Assembly (NCBI RefSeq): GCF_036417845.1
Contig: NC_089980.1
Location: forward strand, 134,194,516-134,258,515
Source: Apteryx mantelli
Lineage: Eukaryota > Chordata > Aves > Apterygiformes > Apterygidae
Reading direction: 5' to 3'
DNA: 64,000 nucleotides
A program made the position numbers and the translations under genes. Below the pieces are notes generated by a model. That model searched no databases. It was not told the origin of the DNA and saw only the letters and a program-made list of their open reading frames with translations. Numbering within the stretch: the first letter of the stretch is position 1; each line of letters opens with the position of its first letter. Below are positions 22,330 to 31,998 of the stretch, in pieces.

Positions 22330-23320
22330 GTGGGACAGAGCTGGCCCCAAACAGCTCTCGCCCCCGTGGGCAGAGTGCCAGGGCCAGGGCTGAGCCGTGC
22401 GGGGCAGGAGAGGGGCTCGCGCAGGGCCCTGGCAGGTGTCGCCCAGACTCACCCAAAAGTGACCACGCAGAGGTCGCTGGGCCAGACGAGGATGAGGGTG
22501 CGGCTGCACTTGAGGCCGAAGACCTCCTCCTCCTCCTGCTCCTGCTCCTCGTCCTCAGGCCTGGCCGCGGCCGCCTCCTCGCTGCACAGCACCCAGAGCT
22601 CGCTGAGCCGCACGCGGTGCTGCAGGCGGAAAGTGGGGCCGCATCTGCCGGGAGGAAGAGCAGGGACTCATCTGTGGGTGTTCGCCGTGGGGGCAACCCC
22701 AGCTGTCCCCCATGGCAGAGCCGTTTCCAGGGGCAGAGCCATGGGAACGGTGGCCCTGAGCCGCGGGCAGCAGCAATGAGCCTCCTTCGCAGCACACACG
22801 CAGAGGACTTTGGAGAAGTCGCTGCTGGGCAATGATAGCAGCGGGATGCTTGGTGAAGGCGTGCAGAGGAGAAGGACAAGAGCAGGAGCCTGTCGTGTTC
22901 TCCTTGCACCTCCCCTCATTAAAGACATGCTTTGTGCATTCATGGATCCCGCAGGACCCCTTGGGGCGAGGAATGTGCCTGGGGACGGGTGGTGGAGGCC
23001 GAGGCGGTGTCGGGGAGGAAGGAGGGCTGCGATGGCTGCTCTTACTTGAAGCTGGCGATGGCGACCGCGTGGGGGAAGAGCAGCAGGTGCCTGCGGCGCG
23101 TGCGCTGGTGCCGCGTCACCTGCGCACGGAGGGCGAGCAGGAGCTGGGGGCTGCTGCTGGAGACGAAGGCGCCGAGCGGCGGCGGGGGCCGGGAGGCTGC
23201 GCGGCCCCAGAGGCGGCGGCGGGCGCCAGGAGGCGCGGGGCCGGGGGCCCCGGGCTGTGCCCGCGTGCCGGCAGCGGGGCCGGCAGCGCCCCGGGCGCCG
23301 CAGCAGCTGGCCTGGCCCAT
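17533..23320 (-). CDS. TAGAP: TAGAP-like Rho GTPase-activating protein, copy 2 (12 exons)
   Basis: Near-exact duplicate of copy 1, displaced by 11,775-11,776 bp. Exons: 23320-23046, 22644-22453, 22264-22223, 21797-21713, 21606-21559, 21116-21047, 20852-20680, 20222-20061, 19579-19470, 19157-18962, 18782-18665, 18257-17533. All splice sites seen in copy 1 are kept, giving 731 codons with the same PH, RhoGAP (R313) and ten-repeat tail. I found no predicted amino-acid difference from copy 1; the visible differences are intronic. Intron 1 just upstream of exon 2 carries a variant shared with copy 4 and not with copies 1 and 3, so copies 2 and 4 are positional counterparts in the larger duplication. 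The upstream sequence stays homologous to copy 1 as far as about 25,584. Confidence 0.85.
17548..18027 (-). repeat. 48-bp coding minisatellite, 10 units (copy 2)
   Basis: Same ten-unit 480-bp array as in copy 1, with the same order of variant units, so it was copied together with the gene rather than re-expanded. Confidence 0.95.
22299..22328 (+). repeat. Intronic (CTG)10 microsatellite, copy 2
   Basis: Same ten perfect CTG triplets in intron 2 of copy 2. Confidence 0.93.
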
Positions 23321-23541
23321 GGCGCCGAGGCCGGGCGGACGGCTGCGGTGCGGCCGTGTCCCGCGCCTGCGTGAGGCTGGAAGCGCGTCCCTGTGCCGAG
23401 CAGTGCTGCCGGGCTGGGAGTCACCTCCGCCTGTGCTGCGCCGTGCTGGCACAGTGCCCACCCGGGGTACACGCTGCTGGCCGTGGCCAGGTCGCCGCGG
23501 TGCCGCCGCGGCACATTGTGATGCACCAGCTGGGCCCACAA
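23046..23541 (-). promoter_or_regulatory. GC- and CpG-rich 5' region of copy 2
   Basis: Same sequence type as 11,270-11,765, bounded upstream by the same CR1 fragment. Confidence 0.5.
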
Positions 23542-23801
23542 AGGTGCATTGCTGGCTCGTGGTCAGCTTGTTGCCCACCAGGTCCTTTTCTGCCAAGCTG
23601 CTTTCCAGCAGCTCGGCCCCCAGCCCGTCCTGGTGTTCTTCCTCCCCAGGGGCAGAACTTTGTGCTTCCTTTTGTTGAACTTCAGGAGGTTCCTCTGCCC
23701 GTTTCTCCAGCCTGTCGAGGTCCCTCTGAATGGCAGCACAGCCCTCTGGGGTGTCAGCCCCTCCTCCTGGTTTTGTATCATCAGCAAACTTGTTGTTAGA
23801 A
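23542..23801 (-). mobile_element. CR1 reverse-transcriptase fragment upstream of gene copy 2
   Basis: Same element as 11,766-12,025, duplicated with the unit. Confidence 0.82.
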
Positions 23802-24871
23802 AGTTGCAGAGCAAGGGCTTGTCTCCCTTCTGGTGTGCCGTGGGTCTGTCAAGATGCCTAGGAGCCAGAAGCAGCCGGCTTTTGTAGTGTCATGAGAATC
23901 TCCTGGCTTTAGGAGATGCTCCCTGGCTGTGGGCTCTCAGGCTGTGAGATGATTTTATCCATGGTGAAGCAGGTGTGAAGGCATCACCATGTAGTCAGAG
24001 AAGATGTGCACCTGCCATTTCCTCCAGCACCTGGGAGCAGTTCTCTAACTCCCCAATGACATCTTGAGATACAATATAAGGCTGAGGCAATGGCAGGGGT
24101 GAGGAGGAGGAGGTGGGGAGAAAAAAGAGGACTATTACATGTGCTCAGTTACCAAAACCACCATGGCACTGGCCTAACCCTTGTTTTTCCCCCATGCTGG
24201 ATGCTGCAAAGAGCTCTGCGTGGTAGTTAACGCAGGCTTTGCCAGTGACCACATGTGCTGCCCAGGAGGTTGTTTTCCAGCAGCTTTTATAGAGAGGTGG
24301 AAATGCTGGTTCTGCCTTGCCTGTTCAGTGAGACTCAGGATGGGTCTCGGTGAGCTGGTGTGTGACAGGGTGCTGAGAGGCAGGAGGGTTGGGGGGAGCC
24401 TGGCACCACGTTCACTCAGCTGCACAGGATTGCTGGGGCCCGAGCGGGGCTGTTGCAGGCTTGGGAGTCCCTGCGCCACGGTGACCCTGTGCAAACTGGC
24501 TGCGTTCAGCTTCCGCCATCCGAACTTTCTGCAGCCTTTCATAACTGAGAAAGGAAGGAGGCTTTGAAGGAGCCATTTTTAAGGAATGCAGCGTTGAACT
24601 GTTGAAGAAGGACGTCAGTGGGCGTATTGCCTTCCCCGAACATTGCCTTGTGTTTGGAGAGGAGCCTGGCTGCTTCTGAACTTACAGGCACACTTGCTTG
24701 TTGTACTGCTCCACACTTTTGTGAAATTGGGATGAAGTTTGGTTCTCCGTGGTGCTGAGAGGCAATCTGAGGGTGCAGTTCTAACACTTTTGGACTACAG
24801 AGATGGGATTTAAGCTCTTGGTCTTGGAAGTAACTCTCCCTGAACCAACAGACTGTTATCTTCAAGCAGGA

Positions 24872-25041
24872 ATCACAGAACTGTAGAATGATCTAGGTTG
24901 AAAGGGATTCTGGAGGTCTCTGCTCTAACCCCCCAACTCAAAGCAGAGGCAAATGCAAAGTTAGGTCAGATTGCTCAGGACCTCATGCTGTCTAGTTCTG
25001 AAAATCTGCTGGCTCATGAAAGCAGAGAGCTCATCGCCTGG
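24872..25041 (-). mobile_element. Old CR1 3' end, unit 2
   Basis: Copy of 13,096-13,265. Confidence 0.75.
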
Positions 25042-25584
25042 CAGATATGCCGTGAAAGCGCCCCGCTGAACTAGATTCACGTGTCACCTCAGGGCCAGTG
25101 TAATAAACCACTGTGCAAGATTCAATGGGAGAGAAGAGTGATACTTGTTCCCAGAACTCACCAAACCAACTGACTTGAACCGTTCCCACAGGCGGGGACA
25201 GTTGCAGCAGTACAGAAATAGCACTCCCTGTGCCTGTCCTTTGCCCACAAAACCTCTCGGCCTTCTGCAGCCAGGCAGGGACCACAGGGCTTGACCAAGC
25301 CGAACACCTGCTCTTGGACAGAGCCATTGGATGTGGAGCAGGTGGGCAAAGCCCTGAGGGAGAGTCAAGAAGCCTCCAGCAGCCCTGGGAAGGGCTGAGG
25401 CAAGGAGGGCACGACTCTCCTGTGTGTGCACCAAAGAACCCAGGGCACACAGCGGGCACAGAGGCAGCGAGAGGGAAGAAGCGTGAGATGGGCAGAGCGG
25501 CGTGAGAGGGCTCCTTGGGCAAAGCAGCCCATGACACGTGCTCTCTCCACCCGTGCGGGAGCTCAGCACAGAGCTGGGCAGAGG

Positions 25585-26480
25585 GCCTTTCTCCCACCCA
25601 CGGCCCCCACGCTGCCCTGCCACCATGAGCACAGCCACCCTCCCCTCCCAGCACAGCCCAGGACCGGAGAGCTCTCTTGCGGGCTCTGCTTGGCTCTGTG
25701 TGCAGTGCTGTGCTGCTGAGAGGGCTCCGGCAGGGCCTTGTGAGGGGCTGGTCCACGCTGAGCAAGACAGCAGAGGTGAAGAGCTGGCCCAGGCAGGAGG
25801 AGCCAGCTTCTCGGAGCAGAGGGCTGGGCACCCATGGGCGCCTTCAAAGCAGAGCAGCGGCAGCTGCTGCTCACTCCCCGCGCTGAGGGACAAGTGTCCT
25901 TCAGCTCCGTGGTGCTGGGCGTGCAGGAAAGCGGTGTAATAAAGCCGCGTTTGAGAGCTTATGGAAGAGCAGGCTGACAGTCATTCACGAAACTCAGCCT
26001 GAAGCAAGCGGAGGGGACCCGCTCCCGCTCATTCCCACCACAATTTCACTCCCCCTCAATCTCCTCCCTGCAGCCCTGCAAACACCCCGATGGGGGTGTC
26101 CAGGGTGCCTGGCCAGGCTCACCGGTGCGCACAGAAGAGGAGATGCTTCCTGTTCCTTGCTTCCTGACAAAATGCAACTTTGCCCAGCTTTTTCTGTCAC
26201 CAGACAGGTGTTGTGTAAGTAGGTCACTGCAGTATTGCTTTGTGTTATATCAAAATAAGAGTGTAGCATGTTTAACATACACCAATGTTGCATTGGGTTG
26301 GATCAAAACATGCATGGATATTAGATAAAGGGCAGCACAAGCTGTTACCTTCCCTATGCAATTAAAATTTAACCAAATCCTTGCTGGCTTTGGGATGTAG
26401 CCCATCATAGATTGCAAACATTTGTTTTATACATACAGAAATGCCACAGCTGGGAAGCTAAAAAAGAGACAGAAAGGTGG
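25585..26480. other. Sequence unique to the end of unit 2
   Basis: Not shared with other units. GC-rich at first, then AT-richer. AATAAA occurs on the plus strand at 25,938-25,943. No domain recognised in any frame. Confidence 0.5.
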
Positions 26481-26749
26481 CACAGCTTTGGCACCCCCAG
26501 GCAGCTTGGAGCGTGTGGTGTGACTTGTGTCCAAATCGTGTGCCCTAAAATGACTTTGGCAAAGTACAAAAATAAAATTCCAACTCGCAATGCACACTAA
26601 TTGACTGTTTAAGCACGACCTCAACTCCAGGATTTAGATGAGGCTTTACTTCTCTTTTGACAGGAATTCTTGTAGCTACTGACACAAACCTCTTATCTGT
26701 GGGACTTGGCGTGGGGGTTTGTCACTTATTTAGGTGACTTACAACTTCC

Positions 26750-27260
26750 CGCTAACAGGATCCCGACTCAGAGGAATTAATAGATTCGTTCTTGTGTAGC
26801 AGTGGTTTCAGTAGTCCGTTACATCTTTCTGCCATCCCACTACTTTGAGGTCGATGAGGAAGGTGCAAAGTCCATATACACTGTTACTTCTTTCAGCTCC
26901 TGGAGGGATGTATTTCCAGCCTTCAGGTGTTTGCTCTAAGGGACTGATCTACTTGTCAGGTTTCCCAGAGTAGTTGACCTTCCCTGAGACTAGCAACCTG
27001 TTCTCCTTTTGACACGTACTGTACCACTGCTTGACAAAAAAAGGACATGAGTCTACAGTGTGTTTGGCCAATGATTTTGTCACAGGCCATCGTCTCCTTG
27101 CAGCCTGTTGAAATAACTGCGAACTCGCGGTGTGCCCTGGCCATCCGTGTAACCACTTCCCTAGCCATTCTGCCTCCAGATTGTATCATACATTTATTCT
27201 AGCCAGATGATCAGCCATCTGATCCCACTTTTCCCCAGGGTTTTTAGGTGGTTGGTGGGC
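26750..27260 (-). mobile_element. Endogenous retrovirus integrase relic, block A
   Basis: Antisense sequence with similarity to retroviral pol integrase (zinc-binding-like part and core). Family not resolved beyond a gamma/epsilon-like guess. It is a short, old, broken fossil with several breaks; no LTR pair was recognised around it. It was present before the block duplication, because it occurs in both blocks. Confidence 0.6.
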
Positions 27261-27944
27261 GGAGGCATGACCCATTGATATGTTCTTCAATTGAGCTACA
27301 TCCAAACTCTTTTCCTGGGTCTGCTTTTCCCCATACGTCTCTACCATTTTATTGCCACTTGTTTCTCAGCCCGTTCTGCAACGCCAGGGTGGCACCAGCC
27401 CAAACAGCATAGGAGTCCGGACAGACTCAAGGCTCCTTGCTCCACAGTGGCAGGGCCAGGCGCAGGGATGCCGCAAGGGAGGAGAGTGCCTCAGAGCAGG
27501 GCACAGCGCTGGGCACAGGCAAGGGGCCAGGTCCCCTCCTGCAGCACAACCTGAGGTGGGCACTGGGAAGGGACTGGCAGCGGCGGAGCTCTCTCCCTGA
27601 GATGGCGATGGGCGTCATTAAAAACAGACAGCCTGTGAGCTCAGCCCACCCCACAGATGGGCACCACAGCTCCAGATATCCTGCCCTGGATCCAAGCTTG
27701 CATTGGTGATGAATCAGAGCTTGGAAAGGTAAGATGTCCCGCCAACACACCGGTGTGTCTGAGGGGCTGGGGGTCAGTGGCAGCCCTTGCTGCGCAGCCC
27801 TCTCCCCATGGGTGAGAAGGGGTAGCCGTGATGGATTCAGGAAAGATGGCCAAGGGGAGAGATCATCTTTCCCCACCTTCACTGCCAACCCTCCCTGGCA
27901 GCCCACGGAAAGACCCCCGGGGGCACCAGGCTGGCCAGGGGCTG
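27261..27944. other. tRNA-Arg module 5' part, block A
   Basis: Shared with 56,431-57,115; the sequence just before the tRNA (CACCAGGCTGGCC) also precedes the tRNA at 63,574. No gene recognised. Confidence 0.55.
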
Positions 27945-28017
27945 GGGCCAGTGGTGCAATGGATAACGTGCCTGACTATGGATCAGGAGACTGCAGGTTT
28001 GACTCCTGCCTGGCTTG
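27945..28017 (+). tRNA. tRNA-Arg-derived, anticodon ATG (probable pseudogene)
   Basis: 73 nt with good stems, but anticodon loop CTATGGA (ATG, cognate to CAU) and T-loop TTTGACT. Both changes are C-to-T at former CpG sites. TTTT follows within five bases. Confidence 0.78.
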
Positions 28018-28141
28018 ACCTTTTCCTCATCCCAACCTGGCAATGGTGGACAGCACAGTGATGGTGTCTGGTGCCCTGGTTCCTCCTTGGTGGCAACCAT
28101 TGCCTGGTGTTTCTCCCAACTCGCTGGTAGAGACCTCCGTG

Positions 28142-28305
28142 CTGATAAGGAAGGAAGAACTGGCTGGGGATGTGCAGGCTTTGGGTGCAGGGAGCCTTTT
28201 CAGGGTTGATCTGCAAATCCTGAGAGGAGTGGGGAAGATGAGTAGCAGAATGACAAGCCAGGACTTGAGGAGAGCTGAGCTGGGCTTAGTCGAGGGGCAA
28301 TGACT
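28142..28305 (+). mobile_element. CR1 endonuclease-region relic, block A
   Basis: Plus-strand similarity to the end of the CR1 endonuclease domain; ILRGVGKMSSRMTSQDLRRA parallels [20 protein letters not shown] in the young CR1 of this window. Confidence 0.7.
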
Positions 28306-28406
28306 GAACAGGGGACTCTTGCCTGTGCCCCAGCACAAAAAGGGCAGGCCAGTGGCCATGCAGAAAGCAGGTGCCACCACCACCATTGCTGTGGGCAGAA
28401 ACGGGC

Positions 28407-28477
28407 TGAGCCACACAGGAACGAGCCTGCACCCTCCTGATGCATGGTCAGCTTGGTTGGCTCTTGCACCAGCGGCC
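28407..28477 (-). tRNA. tRNA-Arg relic, block A
   Basis: About 71 nt of antisense similarity to tRNA-Arg across the anticodon arm (CTCCTGATGCATGGTCAG) and acceptor, heavily changed in the D and T arms. Confidence 0.6.
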
Positions 28478-29244
28478 TTGACCCCCAAACAGCCTGGCAC
28501 CCCCAGCAGCAGGGCTTCCTGTGACTCACCAGAAGAGGCTGGAGGTGAAGGGTAGCACAGATTTGCCTTTAATCACCTGACCTTGCCTGGGACAGCTTTC
28601 CCCTCTCCGACAACTTTGCTCCTTCTGGGTCCCAATGTGTTGGGAGAAGCAGTTCCCGGAACATGCCACTACGCTGAAATAAGGCAGGACAGCAAGGGTA
28701 GGTGTGAGAAATGCAATGCAGAGGCCCCTGAGGGAGACCATCCATCTGTCCCCCCTGGGTCATGGCACACTCTAGCACTGCACAGCACAGCACTACGGGG
28801 CCAGTGCCAGAGGAAAGAGGGTGCTGAGCAAGGTGTGTCCCCTGAGGGGCAGGTGCGGTGGCTGCCCAACACGTCCTGGGCAGAGACTCCACTCACCTGG
28901 CAGATGCCCGGTGCCTGCCTCAGGCCCTGTGGCAGATGTGGACACTCCTCCCTTTTGCATGGCCTGACCCAGGACACCATCATCCCCCCTTCTTCAGCTT
29001 TGCCCATGTACGCTGAGCCCTCACTGTCTCTCTGCACCTCAGCCCCACCCGGCCCTGCACATTCATCCTGCAGCCTGGACTGCACTCTACAGCCAGAACT
29101 TGGCCACCCCCTCTTCACAGGGTGCCCCCATCCTCTCCACCTCCCGTGGCCCTGCTATGAGGGCAGCCCTGTGTGATCCCATGCAGAGCACATCCCCAAT
29201 GCCCACACCACGGTCCATGCCTGGGTGCTGTGCCCCTCTGCCCA

Positions 29245-29316
29245 GACCTCGTGGTGCAAGGGCAGCACATCTGACTCCAGATCAGAAAGTTGTGTGTTCA
29301 AATCACATCAGAGTCA
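29245..29316 (+). tRNA. tRNA-Trp-like pseudogene
   Basis: Counterpart of 650-721 in block B. Two acceptor mismatches (CAGAGTC) and a weakened T stem; all consistent with CpG decay. Confidence 0.72.
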
Positions 29317-29815
29317 GGCTTGGTTCAACAGCAGGTGCCTTTTGTATTGTCCCCGTTTTGTGCTGCCCTTGTGGTGGTGGTGGTGGTGGTCTGCTTTCTC
29401 GGTAAAGGCCTTCCGTCTCCTGGCTCTTGTCCCACCTGTTGGGCCTTCTGCAGGGCAAAGGTGGGATGGCTTCTTGCCCTACGGGAAAGAAAGAGTTCCT
29501 CCAGCCCTTATGGCAGACCTGAGCCCTGCTAAAAGGGCAAAATGCCCAGCCACCATCAAATAACACCACTGCTAATCTGGAAGCAGAATTAAGATCCTTT
29601 CTTAATCTTCCATCCTGCAGGCTAAACCAATCCAGATCTCTCAGGCTACCTAAGCATATGATGTGCTGCAGCCCCAAGCCATCTTCGAGGTCTTGTCTTG
29701 GTCTTGCTCTAGTTTCTCAATGTCTTGCAAAACCCTGCGTGTGACATAGACAAGCTCCACAATGGAAAACTGCACAACAGAAAAGCACAGGTAGCCCCCA
29801 ATACTGCCCCAAGCC

Positions 29816-29887
29816 TGACCCCAGTGTGATTCGAACACACAACCTTCTGATCTGGAGTCAGACACGCTGCCTTTGCACCACAAGGTC
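29816..29887 (-). tRNA. tRNA-Trp(CCA)-like, probable pseudogene
   Basis: Counterpart of 1,221-1,292 in block B, with additional acceptor and D-stem changes (gene-strand start GACCTTG). Confidence 0.72.
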
Positions 29888-30774
29888 AGGGTGGTGGCAT
29901 GCAACACCCAGGTACAGACCGCAGCCTGGGTGGTGAGGATGTGCTCTCCACGGGGACCACCCCAGGGGCGTCCTGGTGCTCCCCTAGCAGGGCAGTGGAG
30001 GGGGTGAGTGGGTGCCCAGGGAGAGGGTCACCATGGCCCGGTGTGTCCAGGTGGAGGATGGATGGCCAAGGCAGGATGGGGTGGTGGCGCAGGGGGGCAA
30101 CATGATCGCAGGGGATGAGGCTGGAAGCTGAAGGCATCGCAGGCTGAGGCCTCCTTAGGGACTGTGGGAGGCTGATGCCTCAGGCCAGGCCACACAGAAG
30201 GGCTGAGGGCCCCATTCCTCAGCAGAGTCTGAGGTGGGTGCTGGGCACCCACTGGCAGTGCGTGACTTCTCTTGCCAAGGGTGTGCTGGGCAGGCACTCT
30301 GCTGGCCCCACAGGAGACATGCTGCCCTGAGGTCTCTGATTCTCCCAGGGACACAGCTTGTTTGCTTGCTCCAGGCATTGCTAGTGTCTGCCACAGCGTC
30401 CTGAAGATGCTGGTGGGGGACTGCAGGCCAGCCACAGGCGGAGGGAGGGTCGTGCTAAGCATGTGGGAACAGTGAGTGCCAGGATAGCTGCAGCCTTCCC
30501 ACCCTGTGCAGTACATGTGACCGCTGCATGGGGCAAGATGGGATGGGATGGGTTCAGCTGCCAGCCCAGGTCCCCTAGGATCATGTTGCCCCCTGTGCCA
30601 CCACACCATCCTGCCCTGGGTGGCCATCCTCCACCTGGATACCCCAGGCCTTGGCCACCATCTCTCTTGGCACCCACCTGTCCCCTCCATCACCCTGATC
30701 AGGATGCCCCATGGAGGGCATTTCCCCAACACCCTGGCCGTGGTCCATGCCTGGGCACTGCATCCCTCTGCCTC

Positions 30775-30846
30775 GACCTCGTGGCGCAAGGGCAGCGCAT
30801 CTGACTCCAGATCAGAAATTTGTGTGCCTGAATCACACCGGGGTCA
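30775..30846 (+). tRNA. tRNA-Trp(CCA)-like, probable pseudogene
   Basis: Counterpart of 2,180-2,251 in block B. T-arm altered (GTGTGCCTGAAT), so the B box is poor; other stems pair. Confidence 0.72.
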
Positions 30847-31755
30847 GGCTTGAGGCTGTGCTGGATTCCCATTGTATTGCCTGTGCTTTTCCTTTGAGCT
30901 AACCTGTGTTAGGTGCAGGACCAGTAGAGCATCCCTGGTGCCCATGTCAGCGTGCACCAACTGGGAAGAGTCTGGAAGCTGATGAGCCTTGGTAGTCTCT
31001 GCACAGCATTGCAGGTCAGGGCCAGTCAAGCAGTGATCCCAGTGACCCAGAGCATGGGTTGGCAGTCAGGACCTCTGTTCCATGCCCAAAGGAGCCTCCA
31101 ATGATTGCCATCCTCCTTACCTGCAGCCAGACCCAATCCCTTCCCTGTAAGTGCCCTCTGTAGCCTTCTGCCTCCTGGGACATGTCACAGGCTTCCTGCC
31201 TCCACCACTCTCTTGCCTCCTCACACCCTCACTCCTTCTCTGTCCTACGCTTGTGCTCTGGTGCTGCAGGGTCCCTGCAAAAATCCTGCTGCTCTCCTCT
31301 TTGTCCTCTCTGATAGCACAATCTGCTATCTTTGTCCTGTACCTGCAGCAGCAGCTTGAGCAGAGGCACCTCTTGCATTACCCCTTTCCCTTACCTGGTG
31401 TTGAGGAGATGCACCAGGTACTCCCATACCCCAGACCCAAGCGGGGGTTGTGTTTGTGATGTTTATAGGATTTGTGATGTTTATAACATCCACACTATTT
31501 CTGCACCAATTCTCATAGCCTTCTGTGGTCTCTCAGGGTCCCCTAAGACCCCTCTGTGTGCTAAAGACTGTGTTATCTTTCAGGTTGCTCTTTGCAGCTC
31601 CTGGCTGCAGCCTCCTCCTCTCCTTCCTCACTCCCTCCATCCCTATCTCCCTCCTGCCCTCCTCCATTAGTGGCTCACCCTTCCTACTAGCATTTGCCCA
31701 CATTTGCACACAGCCTGCAGTCCTTCTAAGGTGTGTGCACAGTGAGATCAGACGT

Positions 31756-31993
31756 CATCTTCTCCTCAATCCTGCCAGTGAGGGGGATGGATGAGAGGAG
31801 GAGGAGACGGACTTTCCAGGTTAACGACTGGCTGCGCCGCTGGTGTTGGCAACAGGGTTTTGGTTTCTACGACCATGGGACCCTGTTTGAAGATCGACAA
31901 CTGATGGCGAGAGATGGGATCCACCTCACGAGGCGGGGCACGCGGGTCTTTGCCAACAGGTTGGCCAACCTGGTAAGGAGGGCTTTAAACTAG
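31756..31993 (+). CDS. CR1 ORF1, C-terminal end (partial)
   Basis: The open frame entering from the 5' truncation encodes [20 protein letters not shown] and DGIHLTRRG, matching the end of the esterase (SGNH-type) domain reported in CR1 ORF1 proteins, where D and H belong to the catalytic set. It ends with TAG at 31,991-31,993, five bases before the ORF2 ATG. The N-terminal part of ORF1 is absent, so it is not functional alone. Confidence 0.85.
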
Positions 31994-31998
31994 GAAAG

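Larger units (their letters stand above)
13825..25584. repeat. Duplication unit 2 (11.8 kb)
   Basis: Head-to-tail copy of unit 1. It starts at the same tRNA-Trp flank motif, and homology to unit 1 ends at about 25,584, where unit 1 runs into the next unit and unit 2 runs into unshared sequence. Differences from unit 1 are scattered single bases and small indels. Confidence 0.93.
28596..30654. repeat. tRNA-Trp module, block B
   Basis: Second copy of the module at 1-2,058, colinear throughout with scattered substitutions; many are C/T or G/A changes at CpG sites. No gene recognised. Confidence 0.85.
29816..30846. repeat. Inverted repeat of tRNA-Trp plus flanks, block B
   Basis: Same inverted arrangement as at 1,221-2,251, in the second block. 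Confidence 0.8.

Noticed and set aside
28669-29176. Overlapping 149-197 codon frames in the tRNA-Trp module
   Set aside because: They occur on both strands in low-complexity GC-rich DNA, differ in extent between module copies, and show no domain.
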